Positions 1 through 11,829 of a DNA stretch of 64,000 nucleotides are shown one piece after another. The notes beneath the pieces were generated by a model. That model was not told where the DNA came from. It worked only from the letters and a program-made list of their open reading frames with translations, and made no database searches. The number at the start of each line of letters is the position of its first letter. The stretch's first letter is position 1. The stretch is from Favolaschia claudopus (lineage: Eukaryota; Basidiomycota; Agaricomycetes; Agaricales; Mycenaceae), in the NCBI GenBank assembly GCA_037176885.1, contig JAWWNJ010000159.1, positions 62,001-126,000 on the forward strand, in the 5' to 3' direction. Made by a program: the position numbers and the translations under genes.

Positions 1-2
1 AG

Positions 3-635
3 CCACGCGAAAAAGAAGATGTGCTCGTGCCTCCCTGGGAGTTTTACAGTAAACTTCGCCCCGGAACTTTGGTTCTCGTCAACGCCACACTTCACATATT
101 CGTTATGAACGACATTGATTCGAAAGGCATCGCTCGCCCAAGGAAGAGAAAGGTGATTGCTTGGCAGTTTATCGGTCTCGGATCGCTTACTCGCTTGTTT
201 CTTGAGATTTATCAAATCAACGCGCACAGCATCAAGATACTCAGCCATTCCGACTTGCCTGTCGAAAAGCGATCTATCTTGGTTCCCCCTGGTCTCGAAG
301 GCTCTCCTTCGAACGCTGTTCCTCCTCCTCCTGCTTTCAGCTCGTTCACGTTGAAGTCCAAGCTCCCGCAAACTGAACCCCCTGCTCCCCGTGCCCTCGA
401 CGAGCTCATGGATCAGGATGAAGACGCTGTGAGTTGGCCGCCAAGCCTTCCTGGTGAGTATGTCTGCTGCGTTTCGTGTCGTCGACTTACCTGACTGTTC
501 TTAGCGTCTCCCACTGAAAGTCATGCGCTGGCTTTCGAAGAGGAAACTTTCGACGATCCTATCCTGCCCATAGTCGACGAGGAACCACCTCCGCCCGAGC
601 AGCCCAAGAAGCGGAAGAAGCGGGGAGCGAACTGA
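3..635 (+). CDS. Unrecognised protein, 5' end cut by window, basic C-terminus
   Basis: The reading frame is open to the first base of the window, so the start lies upstream; no convincing ATG is seen. Exons 3..453 and 505..635 join in phase across a GTGAGT/TTAG intron of 51 nt and give 193 visible residues. The N-terminal part is hydrophobic and globular-looking (it begins with PREKED then LVPPWEFYSKLRPGT). The second exon is acidic and proline-rich and ends in a basic cluster PKKRKKRG just before the TGA, which looks like a nuclear localisation signal. I do not recognise a domain; sequences of this style are multi-copy hypotheticals in mushroom genomes. Nuclear location is inferred only from the basic tail. 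Confidence 0.6.
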
Positions 636-1086
636 TGTCGTGTCGAGCTGCCGCTTCTTGGTAAACGCTAGGCGTGTTGTCGCTGCGTTATCTGGCTATT
701 CAACTTGGCCTCCAGGGGCGCGTGCGGGGGTTTACTGCGATTAGCTATTGAACCTGCCGTCCAGTGGGATACCTTCAACGGCTCGCTGTGTAGAGTGTCG
801 ACTGTAAATAGGTTCTGTTTCTACTCCGATGTGATTAGTGTACTATAACTCGGCGATTCGACGCATTGGCAGCACACGAGTGTTCGTGTGAGAGTGAGAA
901 AGGTCTCCCACGCTATTGTTCCCACGTTGAAATGGCCGCTGGCGGCATCATGCAATCGGCAGAAGCCCGGCATCTTGTTTACTTACTCCTCCTCGTCGAG
1001 CTCGGTATCTTACTTTGTCTACCACCAGCTATCCGAGTTGCAGTGATTCGTGTTTGCTGGCGACCTCCGCGTGAATTGTTTGTGAT
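636..1086. other. Intergenic, no feature seen
   Basis: About 450 bases between the unknown gene and the SET gene. I see no open frame with splice signals and no clear repeat. The last part presumably serves as the SET promoter; no TATA-like box stands out. Confidence 0.5.
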
Positions 1087-2163
1087 ATGGCTGCCCTGAC
1101 GTCCCATGAATGGGCAAAGTTTCTATCTCAAAGCCGTGCATTGACCGCGTCAGACGCAATTCGCTGTGACGATGCAGTGGCTTACGCGTTGTTTGGCCAA
1201 CGGAACGAGAGGTCTTTTCCAAGGGCTCACACTCTTGCTCGATTGAGTGCAAGACCTGAGGATGTTGTCAGTCGCGAGTTTGCAGATGAGCTGCAAAGTG
1301 CGTTCGAGCGAAACAAAGCCGAGGTTTTCGTGGAATGTCGTTCTGCGGCTGAGTTCTGTAATCGCATATCGAGGTTGATCGACATGTCCGACTGGGCGCG
1401 CCGCGCGATGCCTTCGACCAGAAATCAACAATCATCTCGGGCGCTCACTTGGTTCAACCCATTGTTTTGTGTATTCGTTGTGTTTACGTTTAATGTAGGT
1501 GTTTTCAGGCCCATCTCGTCCTACTTGATCCTTCCGCGCCTATAAAGCTCAAGTTGATAAAATTCGGCGAACTGGAATCCAATCAGTTCGGCATAGTCGC
1601 CAAACGGTATATCCAGCGGGATGCGGCAATCCCTCAGCTCATCGGTCAACTGTCAATCGACAACGTCGACGGTCTCGCGAAGGATAAGACAACCCAGCTC
1701 AGTGAAATCAAGGCTCGGGATGGTACGGCGCGAACGTTGTATGGCCCCATTCGGTTTGTGAATCATCATTGTCGTCCTAATGCTGTGGTAAGTCTCTCTT
1801 CCGTCTCTGTGTCCCTCTTCTCTGTATCCCGCCATTTTGATCTGCGCTGAAAGTATGTGTGTGCGTCAGTTCGAGGAAATCAGACGAGGGTGTCACAACA
1901 CCATTATCATCAAAACTGTGCGGGACATCGAAGAGGGGGAGGAAGTCACTGTTGATTACGGAGGTGATTTCTTCGCCGAACGCGGGGAGTGTCGATGTCA
2001 GCAGTGCTGTCCGTCAGTGGCGAAGATGGGCGGGACGGCGAAGGTTTCTGGAATGCGCGTGATTGACGGAGAGAAGAAACAGCAAGCGCTAAATAGGAGG
2101 AATAAAAAGCGTCGAGAGGCGCGTGCCGCGAAATTTGGTGGAGGGGGCGGACGCGCGGCGTGA
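1087..2163 (+). CDS. SET-domain protein methyltransferase, SUV4-20/SET9-like
   Basis: Three exons, 1087..1470, 1509..1787 and 1870..2163, give about 318 aa from ATG 1087. The middle exon ends in RFVNHHCRPNA, the SET NHxCxPN cofactor-binding motif. The last exon supplies EEGEEVTVDYGGDFF, with the catalytic-pocket tyrosine, followed by a CxCxxC post-SET zinc motif (ECRCQQC). Order and spacing of these motifs resemble SUV4-20/SET9 histone H4K20 methyltransferases, where YG.(Y/F)F is followed directly by a Cys-rich post-SET; many mushrooms have extra copies of such genes. The first intron would be only 38 nt with a weak donor, so the first junction is doubtful. The tail is basic and glycine-rich. 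Methylation of a histone lysine is inferred from the family; the substrate is unknown. Confidence 0.8.
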
Positions 2164-2745
2164 ATTTCAGGTTTGCTTGTATGATCGTCGCAACTGTGTT
2201 TGAATGGCATTTGCCAATCAAAATTTGTTTTTTTTTTTGTAATAGTACATGGAGCTGCACGATTAGTATAATAAAGCGCTGGATCCAGGGTTTAGAGAGC
2301 GGTTTCGTGGTCTTGTATGCCTTAGCTTGTTGAGCGTGACAAAGGTCGGCCATTGATGTTATGTACTTCGCGCGATAGCGGTCACATCATCACTGTCACG
2401 GACATGAGTCACACGTCTCTCTTTCTTCTCGGTATCATGTCCCCATCCCTATTTAGCATCGATGGCCCGTGGAACCACGCGCTGTGCGCTAAAGCTTCTA
2501 AACAACTCTTCGACGGAAGGGATGTTACTGCAGTTCTCGAGGTATCTCCTGCTGTAGCCTGTTGTCGACAGACAGTCTTAATTTAGCGTCGGTACCAGGG
2601 CTTCGGTTTCCCTGCCGATTTTGTTGGCCCGCTGGCTCACGAGATAGTGTCTTGGAGCACTCGACCCTTCGATGACCTTGACAGCGAATTCCGCCAGACC
2701 GCTCTGCGCTTCCTTCGTCTCTCGACGCACCAAGAGTTGTAGTGA
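2164..2745. other. Intergenic between SET gene and TIR element
   Basis: A T-run at about 2228 and AATAAAG-like sequence near 2270 fit the 3' untranslated region of the SET gene. Otherwise I see only short frames without splice structure. Confidence 0.4.
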
Positions 2746-2850
2746 TAATACAATACCCCCAGTAACTACTGCATACCGCATTGCATTTTTCCCAGTAGTA
2801 ACTGACCAGTAAAAGTTGCGGTAATGCAATGCCGCTGTAAATGATTGCCA
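2746..2850 (+). repeat. Left terminal inverted repeat of the 4.3-kb element
   Basis: Pairs with 6955..7058 in inverted orientation. Within it the motif CCCAGTAnnTACTG occurs twice and GCATTGCAT-like words recur, so the arm is itself built of short sub-repeats. Confidence 0.6.
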
Positions 2851-3668
2851 CAGCCAAAAACATCATTTATTGTCCCTCGGCAGCTCTTGCCGAGCACAAA
2901 TCTGATGCCCATTGCCTATCTGAGAAGTGAACTGATTTTGCAGCTCGGCAACCTGTGCGGCATTGGGTTGATGGGTCTCACGGCTGCCAAAACTCGAAGA
3001 TATTCAATTAAAACTGTTTATTTGCTTTTATAATGCAAATGACACGTCAAAATATACGAATAATGAGCTAAATTACCACGGTATATTGATGGCGCATGAA
3101 ATCTTGGCGGTGCACGGATTTGGGCGGCATAGCGCATCATCAGCGATGAGAGCCGGGGTTATGGTGGGGAGAGGGGCTAATGTATGGATGGAAGTGAAAG
3201 AAGAATACGGCTACAGCTAGTAGCCTAGCAGGCAGGGAGGCGAGGTGGCGTAGGGTTGGGGGTAGCGGCGGCAGCACCATACAAGATTGTGCGTTGACGG
3301 GTTGGTGAACGCGCGGCAGCAGAGATTTTGACCGCCCGAAACATAAAATAAGAACACTGCATCGAGATTGCGCGTTGGCAGGTAGCGGCAGAGGATGACA
3401 CACGATGTGTTGCTCGATTGCCCTCGATTGCCCCCCCCAAAAAAAAAAAGGAAAAGGAAATTGAAAAACTGGCAGCGTACCTAGCTCTTCCCACCTCACA
3501 TTTGTCCCTCATCCACAATCACCCAGTCCTTCAACCACCTTCCCCTGCTACTTCGGAATCTTCATCTGCTTCAAATCCTGTCGGCGTACGATGTGGGCAG
3601 TCGGTGGACAGAAACTTGACGGACGGAAGACCTGGATACAATGTCGATTTGGGGGTGGGTCGAGAGGA

Positions 3669-6314
3669 CGTACGAAGAAGGCCCAATTCCAGCCTTGCCG
3701 GCAGTTATAACTTCAGAGTGTGCAACTAGCGACTACCGTGAGCCCGTGTTCATTACTTCGAGAAAATCGCTCACGCACCTTTCTTGGCATTCTTCTTCTC
3801 CGTCTCATTGTCCGACACCATCACAAGCACACGCAGATGCAATTCATCCAGCTCCAGAGATAGTGTAGCAAATACTCACATAGAACGAGGCTGCGTTGCG
3901 ACTAGACGCGGCGATGTCGGCAAGGATACAGGGCACATAGATACCAACGCAGCACAGTCGGGTATCTAGATCACAACAATTTCGTGTAGCTGTGGTGCTG
4001 AGAGAATGTAAGACGAAGAGAAGAAAAGACAAAGGAAGAATGAGATGAATGAAGCACAGAGAGAATGAAGAAATAGAAAATGACCACGCAGTTTCAATTT
4101 TCTCTGAAACGTCGTTGAAGCAAAGAAGAGATGGAAATGCATAGAAAGAAAAGTAGGATAGGAGAAGAGTACGAAACTCACTGCGCAATGCCTTGTCGTG
4201 CAGCACCCTCTCGCCCGATCCTCCCTCCTACTCTAGCTCCAAGCTATCCTTGCAAGATCACCTTCGGAACGACATTCTGACCAGAATTGTTGTTGATGAG
4301 TTGAATGGGAAGAGATCAAGCGGGCTCTTAAGTCGTCAATCGCGCCCGGCGCTGTTTCTGGTCGAAAAGGGTGAGAGGGAAGGAGGGAATGTGCACGCTG
4401 GCAGATGTGATGGTGACTCACGCCCTCGGCATCGCTTCCGAGTGGCTCGGAGAAACCGGTGCGATCACCGCTACTCAACGCCGGTGTCCAAATTCGGCAG
4501 TTTTGAGATGAGAGGCAGCAGAATTTAGAATTTACTGGTTTTGAGCAATGATTCATACTCAATATGCATTTAGCTTTACTCTATTATACCCTATGGTCTA
4601 ATTTGAGCAAGAATTAGAGCAATCTAGAATTTATTGAATGAATGTGCTCCAATACAAGGTACAAGAGAAAATGCGACTCCAGGAAGGGGCCAGAGGGCCA
4701 CAATGCTCAAATAAATTGTCCATTCATAGCTTATGATATATAAAAACCTACCTTGACTTGCTACTGAGCATCTTGTGCAGGAATTCATGTGTTATAACAA
4801 GACTTACCTGAAAATGTTCAAGCTCATTGTGAGCCCAAATGTATAACATTAACATCGATCGTTACAGAAACCTTCTTATAAATGCGGCACCCATACTATA
4901 TTGCGAAATTAAGGCAATCGCTCGACTTCGAAAATCAAACACATTTTCACCTTTTCGCTGTTTGGGAAACATTGGAAGGGTAGGATGCCGAGTTTTTGAT
5001 CAAAGGTGAGTCAGATATGTTGTTTGAACGATTTATGTTTCAAAGAATCGCAGGTTGCGTGATGGAAGCCACCGACTGCGCAAATTCTTGCGTTGGTGGG
5101 CTAGGTTATAACGAAGTTTTTAGTTCTCAACTAGGTTCAAATTAACCAGTTGCGTATAGTGACACATAGAGAGTACATTGAGCTTTGGTTTTGAAATATG
5201 TTGTTCTTGATGCCTTTTAGAGCTTAGATTAAGAGTCTAGTGTCTGTCCATGGTCCCAAGATGATGCACGAACGAAAAAAAAATAGACGCCGAACTTGAA
5301 CGCTTAAGCGCCGAGATCGGACCGCCGTTGCAGCCAATGGGAAGGCGTGCCGATTCGTCCGAAATTTCGGCCGAGCATATCTTTGTGGTCTGTTGGCCTG
5401 TTCATTCTCTTCGCTCGCGGCCATTGAAACACCAAATCACCAGTTGAACATTTTAGAACAAGTTTGCATTACTTCTACTAACTTATATACAAAGTGAAAT
5501 GACAATAGAAGAGGGGGGTGTTATCGTGGTAAGGGAAGTGGGGTAGACAAGGAGACGCAGGCGAGTGGATATGGTTGACGGAGAGGAGGAGAGGAGAAAA
5601 CCAGATGTGAGCGAAGAAGGCGAGGAGAGGACGAGTGAACTCACCTTTCCACATGTTGCTTGCCAAACGGCGCATCCACAAACAAACCATCGTTCACCGT
5701 TGACAAACGATAACGACATCCATCTGCTGTTCACGTTTGAGCTAGACTGAAGAAGGTCAATGCAGAATAGATCGATGTACCTCAAGGCAGTGAAATGGGA
5801 AGGGGTGATGGACTGTATTCCGAGCGCGAAATGACGCCGTAATTCAATGTATGCACGCTGTAACGACCTCGTAAGGCGTAACCCGATGCGGAATCAATGT
5901 AGAACAACGCACACATCAATATCGTGTGTGCTCGTTGGAGCGTTTCCGCGGGATTCAGCAAGGAGGTGTGCGGAAATCAAAGGAAAGGAAAAAGAGCGAA
6001 TTGAAGGTAGGTAAAGAAATAGCGGGAGCGGGAGAGTGAATAGAGGGAGTTGGAGATGGTGGTGATCGGGAAGGCGAGGGAGAAGACGATGCCGTGTCCG
6101 GTGTTTTGACTCGGAAGAAAGAACGCGAATTTTAGGTCATTGAGGGTGAGTTTGCGGCGGGAACAACAGAGATAGAACGGTGACGAGTGTCATCTGGTAT
6201 GTCTCGGGCGGTAAGAGTGGGGACGGCTGGCCCGGGTACTGATGGGAGCGGAGCGAGACCGAGAGCGGGGGGTGGTGCAGCGCGTTCGGAGCGGTGTGTG
6301 CGGAAGATCGGCAT
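3669..6314 (-). other. Minus-strand exon-like segments inside the element, unassigned
   Basis: Several short minus-strand stretches have coding-like peptides bounded by good splice sites. A segment near 5640-5740 reads DGCRYRLSTVNDGLFVDAPF before a GTGAGT donor at about 5646. One near 5785-5850 reads AYIELRRHFALGIQSITPSH before GTACAT. One near 3880-3960 reads YVPCILADIAASSRNAASFY before GTGAGT. The next, at 3779-3865, reads LDELHLRVLVMVSDNETEK before GTGCGT and is in matching phase 0. A frame near 6132-6314 ends in a serine/proline-rich tail with a stop at 6132. I could not join these into one open product: a TAG lies in frame near 4230. They may be remains of captured host genes or of the element's own gene. 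Confidence 0.3.
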
Positions 6315-6954
6315 GAGGGTAAAGGTTCCAGTGCAAGCAGGCTATTGGAGTGACCAGCCTTCGGCAGTGTAGACGAAATCAAAGTTGATTGGCGGGCGCC
6401 AGCAGCGCGAAATAAGTAGTGAGTGGGAGGTGGTTGCTCTTGGGGATACCCAAGTGGGCGTGCGCGGCCTCGCACAGGGGGATTCAATGGCGCAGGTAGC
6501 AAGCAATGACAGGGTTAAGAGGATACACCACGAAGTGCCGCCGCCGTAGGCAGCGGCGCCACGGGCGGGAAGCAAGCGGGAAGAGGTGAGCTGGCAGAGG
6601 CGTCACGATGTGTGGCAGGTGACGCAAGATCAGCCGATCAGACGCAGGAGGTGACCAAAGAAAGCTTTAGATGTGCGGGGGTGCCGCCTCCCATATGAGG
6701 TGGCGGCGCCGGCAGGAGCGAGCGTGAGGGCGGGTGCTAAGAGGTATGGTCACAGCGTGTGACAGGTCACACGTCGATCAATCGGAATTCGGACGTCTCC
6801 GAGACTTTAGTCAATTCAAATTACTAAATATACTAAATAATTACAACTTTTGTATTTAAATATTCGGGAAACACCGTACCGCATCAGCTCAATTCCATCA
6901 CAGCATCTCATCAGATGGTAAGAGAAGATGGTTGATCAACAACCCAAATGGGGC

Positions 6955-7058
6955 TCAATTGACAGATTTACTGCCACAATGCAATGTTGCACCTCTTACT
7001 GGTCAGTAGCTACTGGGGACATTGCAATGCTGCTTGCAGTAAGTACTGTGTTGTATTA
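6955..7058 (-). repeat. Right terminal inverted repeat of the 4.3-kb element
   Basis: Reverse complement of the left arm with several substitutions and small indels; ends TTGTATTA at 7051..7058. Confidence 0.6.
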
Positions 7059-7103
7059 CAATAATGTTAACACTATTACACCTCGACGGAAGGCAACGGA
7101 GTG

Positions 7104-10100
7104 ATGAACCGATACGTTTCGCCAGCGATTCGCCACGGTATTTTGCCGATTATTACCCTGGATCTTCTGTTGTACTCTGCGGACCCGGCTCAGACAGCTC
7201 CGCCCAAAATGCGCCAACTTACCCGTCCGTTCTCGTCGACCAAACACAAAAATGTGCGTTTGCTACGTGGCGTCACGATTCTCGCGGTCTTATTTGGAAT
7301 TCAGCATTTCCTCAAAGCTAATGACTGGTACCAAGTTTTGTCTGACGCGTCGGAGGCTCATCGCGAGCGTAAGAAGATCTCGAAACGACCCCGAACCAAT
7401 TTGGCAGCCATCGCTGACGGAAGGAAGAAAAGTTGCCTCCGCAATTTGTCTCTCTTGAACAGCACCTCGAAGCCGGGCGATGTTGCCATATACAACCTGA
7501 CTCAGGCTGCGTTCATGCTGAGAGCCATGAGACACGTAGGTCTCTTGCTGCTCGAATTCTGGCATTACTGACTGTTTCCAGGGAAAGATGGTCCTGACGT
7601 TGGAGTCCTTCATTGACTTGGGTCTACTGTAAGATCTCGTAGTCTCTCTTGGTACATTCACTCACATATAACAGTCAGGCGCGCGAGGAAGACCCTTCTG
7701 TCACGCGAGAGGAAGTAGAAGGAGTGCTTGTCAACCCTAATGTTGAGGGCATTCCTGCCACTCTTGCAGTGGCTGCCAGTATATCTCCTGTCTATCTTCT
7801 GTCCGGCCAAAACTATGCCAGCGGGACGTATAACCCTAGTACTTCCGTTTATGACGTGAGTGAATTCCTTTGTCCTTCCTTTCGTTGATCGAGCAAATCG
7901 ACAGTATTGGTCTGCTTCGGGGAACATGCAACGCGTCGACTTGGAGCATCCGCTGGGAAAAGTCGAGCGTGTTTGCTGGATCGCGTTGCTTCGATTGGCT
8001 GCACGCGTCATTTCGGCTGAAGAAGCGATGGACAACATCTTCGATTTGGCAGTCGTTCAATCGGTTCTCAACAACGAGCCCTCCGAGCCTCAACTCCAGG
8101 TGCTGAGTAAGTGTGTCGTGCGCGTAACCAGTGAATGGCTCATCTGTTGTAGGCTTTCCCGATGACACGGACTTGCACACTATGAAGGATATGGATCCAG
8201 ATGATGACTACGAGGTGGAAATGGCCCGACGAATCAAATCTGAACGAGAGAGGGAGGAAAAGGAGAAGGCGGACAAGGAGGAGGCGGAAAGGCAGTTGGC
8301 AGAGAATGAGAGGTTGGAGAAGGAGAAGGCGGAAAAGGAGCAGAAGGACAAGGAGGAAAGAGAGAAGAAGGAGGCAGAGAAAAAGCGTAGGGCAGAGGAG
8401 AAACGCGCTGATAATTTGGAGGCGCCTCCGACCGAGCGCAGGATGACTCGCTCACAGGACCCAGCCACAGCGGCGAAAGCGAAAGTTGTACAGGACCAGG
8501 TATCCTCCCCTCCCGCGCGTGCGCCGAGATCGAGAGGCTCCACGGCAGTGGGGGTTTCCAAACCGTCAGTGCGCGTTCCCAAAAACGCGTATATCCACGT
8601 GATAGACGACGTGGTCTCCGACGAAAGGGAGCAGGTTTCTTTGGATTCGTTGGAGCCACTCGATTTTGCGGAGTCTCGCCCAGTGGGTGGCCTGTTCGCA
8701 ATACGCTGATCGTACTTACATGCTTCAGATGCACCCGGAGCCTATGCACATTACTATCTACGCGCCTGGTAGCGAGCCGGGGGAATCCGTCGAAAGGACG
8801 TTCGAATATCGAATGTTCAAGAAATTCGTGAGTTCCTTACCAAATGGTATGAGTGTCACGCACTAAACTTCCGAGGCCCGGGATCGCAACATGATTGAGG
8901 CGATGTTACAGAGCGAGCCTACCCCGACACCGCTTTTCCTACAAGACAGCGCTCGCAATCCCGATCCCCTCCTTCAAGCGTCCGAGTCCCAGAGCGTTTT
9001 GTTCGTATCCACGCAGAAAGATTACGCGAAATTGTCGCGCAGCGTTAAGTTCGAAATCCATCGACGTCGTTGTGTCCTCATCGTCGATGTCACTGGCGAC
9101 GACGAGGCTCCACCTCCCTTCGATTGGGATACGATGCAAGCTTTTCGAAACCCGGAAATGCCTTGTCACATACAAGGTAAATATGGTTGTTCGCGACGCT
9201 GCTCTTGCTTATCAGATGTGTATAGATATGGGCGTTGCCAAGGATTCGGGTGACGCATGTCTGAGGGCGGGTCCGTTACGCGATCTGTTGCCTAAGGAAG
9301 GAAGGCCCGTGTTGAACGCTATTCATCATCCCCTTTCTTCTCATCAAATGCCTTCGCCTCCGGGGTTTTCGTGCGTGTCACATTTAGCCGTCTTTGTATA
9401 CTTTCCTGAGACGACAACAGTCATTTTTGTTCACTCGGGAGAGCTATGATGTCCTTGAACGGCCACAGGCACCTTCCGACAGTCGCTCATCCTTGGGGTG
9501 ATCTACGCTGGGGCTTGTGCGCTACTGCCCTAGCGCGAACAGGCACTCACCAGGACATTGCCGCAACAGAGATGACGGTCTTGGTCGGAGAGAAGATGAT
9601 CATCCTCGGCGTGCCCAGGGTAGAAAGATTCGAGAGCAGCGAATATAGGGCTGACCTAGGCTCTCGCTTTTCTTTCCTGAACTGGGAGGCCGTGCAGGAG
9701 GACGCGCAAACTGATATTTATAGGTGGGAAGCCTTTTGTTTGCGTCCTAACATGGCTTTGTGCGTGTCCCGGCATTTTGATTGATGCGAGGCTGACTATT
9801 GCGGTGCAGCTATATGAGACCCGGTACACCTCATTTTGTCATATCGCTGGAGGACACGATCGCGTATGGATCACATACCATCAACGCCGCCCAAATCCAG
9901 GCTGCGGTGTTCAGTGTGCTGCACAACTTCGTAACAGAAGGTTTCCACGCCAATGCAGAACATCGAGTGCTCCAGTGGCTGCTCGTTCGCATGTCTGTAT
10001 TTTGGTCCGAGCTGATACCGCTGGGTGCGTACTTTCTCTGGTCTAGTGAGATGACCGCTAAATACAGCAGAGAGGCCCGCGCCATGTGTCCATTATCCTA

Positions 10101-10892
10101 ACATCGGCACTCCTGACGGACTCTTAGACCTCTTGACGCTGCACTGCTATCTGATTCTCTACCCCGCGCTACTGATCGAGTCTTACCAAGGCATGAGCTC
10201 GGTCCCAGGGACGTTCGGAGCGGCGCCTTCGATGTGTTCAACGCGGTACCAAGAATACGACTATGCGTTATACGCTGCCGCGTGTCTTGAAAACTGGATA
10301 GATACGCACAAGTTTGTGAACGACCGGACCCCAGGGAAACACCCTAAGCGCGGGCGTGAGCACACCTACACCACTTTGCTGCATGTGAGTTTATTCTTAT
10401 TGACGTCCGTTGCTGCACTCAACCGTTCGATGACAGACATCCGTCGTGAACATGGCATGCTGTCTGGTACGCTATCGCACCGAATGGATCGAGAGGCAGC
10501 GAGCGAACGGCGGGTCTGTCACGGCGGGTTTCACTGTTACCGCGTTCAAACAGCAGCTGCATCGAGCCATGGCCGCTTATGAGCATTGCTCTGGGGGCCG
10601 TTTGGGTGGTTTGTCGGATTTTTCGCCGCAGAATATAAGCCTGAAGGAAGGGAGATTGGCGGAGCTCTTTGATGGGGAAATGGAATCCTCTGAGGGGACG
10701 GATGACTCTGCGCCGATGGAAGAGGGTTCGGGAGAATCGAGTCACACTCACTTCATGCCATGGGACTTGTACTCCAGGCCGTTTGCTTGCCACATGCGAA
10801 CAATGGTTAGAGCTGTGATGCAGCCGTCCAACTCTTCCAAGCGTCTTGGCGACGATGTCGACGAGCCTCGCAGAAAACGTCGAAGGGTGTAG
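7104..10892 (+). CDS. JmjC/cupin-like 2-oxoglutarate oxygenase, large, with coiled coil
   Basis: Twelve exons join in phase: 7104..7535, 7582..7628, 7675..7855, 7905..8106, 8153..8682, 8729..8827, 8876..9176, 9226..9370, 9469..9759, 9810..10024, 10128..10384, 10437..10892, giving 1051 aa. A lysine/glutamate-rich coiled coil lies at about residues 310-372. The JmjC-like part follows: HQD at about H673/D675 in GTHQDIAATEMTVLVGEK, then YMRPGTPHFV with H751, 78 residues on. That is the HxD...H iron-binding triad in the order seen in KDM2-type JmjC proteins, so an active Fe(II)/2-oxoglutarate oxygenase is plausible. The protein ends in PRRKRRRV, a likely nuclear signal. Such JmjC-like proteins are expanded in mushrooms; the substrate is unknown. 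The first exon and start are the least certain part. Confidence 0.75.
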
Positions 10893-11829
10893 GCATTTGT
10901 TGGCTCGCTGCGCCTCGTCTCTTTTTTTGCCGCTCTATCTGTATGGTTTCACTCAATTTGTATGTAACGCGTTGCAGGCTGCAAATGTACATTTTTTTTC
11001 ACGGGTCACCGATGGATTTTCCAGTGTCTCAACAAAGGTCCCAAAATGGCCGAAAATCGACGAAAGAAGAAAACAGATTTTTTGTGGCGCGCTGCTTTGG
11101 GCCACATCCTTCGATGTGAGTGAGTTTCTTGTTCAATGTTCTCGATTTCGCACCTGAATCAGTGTTTCCGACTGATTGCAAGCCTAAAACAACCAGAAAC
11201 AGTCCGTAAAATAGTTGAACGGTTCTTGTGCACCTTTCTGTTGAACTTTGTGGATATCCAGGTCCAACAAGTCGTTTGAAAGTATCCGTGGTGTTCACCC
11301 ATCAGAACCGCCGTTTAAGAACCCAAAAAAAACCCCTCGAACGCGTGTCACCGTACACAACTTTCCTGCTTGAATTCAGGACTTCTACTCCGCCGGTCGC
11401 AGGTCACAGCGAGGGAGAAATGGCCGATCCTATACAGTATCATGCGTGTCCACTGTCTTCTCTTGCGAAGGAGCCAATTTATTTCATGTTTTGATGGCAG
11501 CGAGAAATGCTGAACACAAGTCCTTCGCTGCTTGTGAGTACGACGCGCAACAACAAGCCTCGTCACGCGGGCGCGTCTCCGATGGCATGATGCGAACTCC
11601 GGCATTACGGATTTTCCCTCGTTCTCGCCGCGGCCGGCGTTGCACGAGGCGTCATCACCACCGTCTTCCGACGTTAAATCAGATAAGCGCTGCAAACTTT
11701 AATTCCATTGTCGCCGTCTATTGAGCTTCGAACTCCGCAGTGACTCGCGGTGATTGAATCTTTTTCGGTGACGCCTGGAACCGAATCCCATCAAACACCG
11801 AAACTCCTCTTTTCCTCTCGCTCGCCACC
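10893..11829. other. Intergenic, 937 bases
   Basis: No spliced coding structure seen on either strand. A T-rich tract near 10920-11000 fits a 3' end for the JmjC-like gene. The last 20 bases before the F-box ATG end in CTCGCCACC, a good Kozak-like context. Confidence 0.4.

Larger units (their letters stand above)
2746..7058. mobile_element. 4.3-kb element with terminal inverted repeats, TA target
   Basis: The sequences at 2746..2850 and 6955..7058 are diverged inverted repeats about 104 bases long. Both ends read TAATACAA inward, followed by shared blocks such as CAGTAGnnACTGACCAGTAA and GTAATGCAATG. Each end abuts a TA dinucleotide (2746-2747 and 7057-7058), compatible with TA target duplication as in Tc1/mariner-type elements. 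No transposase is recognised inside, so the element is probably non-autonomous or decayed. The inside has minus-strand pieces that look like spliced exons (see separate entry) and long AT-rich stretches at 4560-5220 and 6800-6960. The right end lies only 46 bases before the ATG of the JmjC-like gene. The superfamily is inferred from the TA alone. Confidence 0.6.

Noticed and set aside
3966..4206. Phenylalanine/serine-rich minus frame as a membrane protein
   Set aside because: It lies in a GA-rich tract that looks like an intron between exon-like pieces.
3779..4230. Exon-like pieces in the 4.3-kb element as a cohesin-associated (Pds5-type) fragment
   Set aside because: Only a loose match around CILADI; the following exon does not fit that family.
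8208..8749. Minus-strand serine- or proline-rich frames opposite the KE-rich exon
   Set aside because: Antisense artefacts of repeated GAG/AAG codons in the JmjC-like gene.
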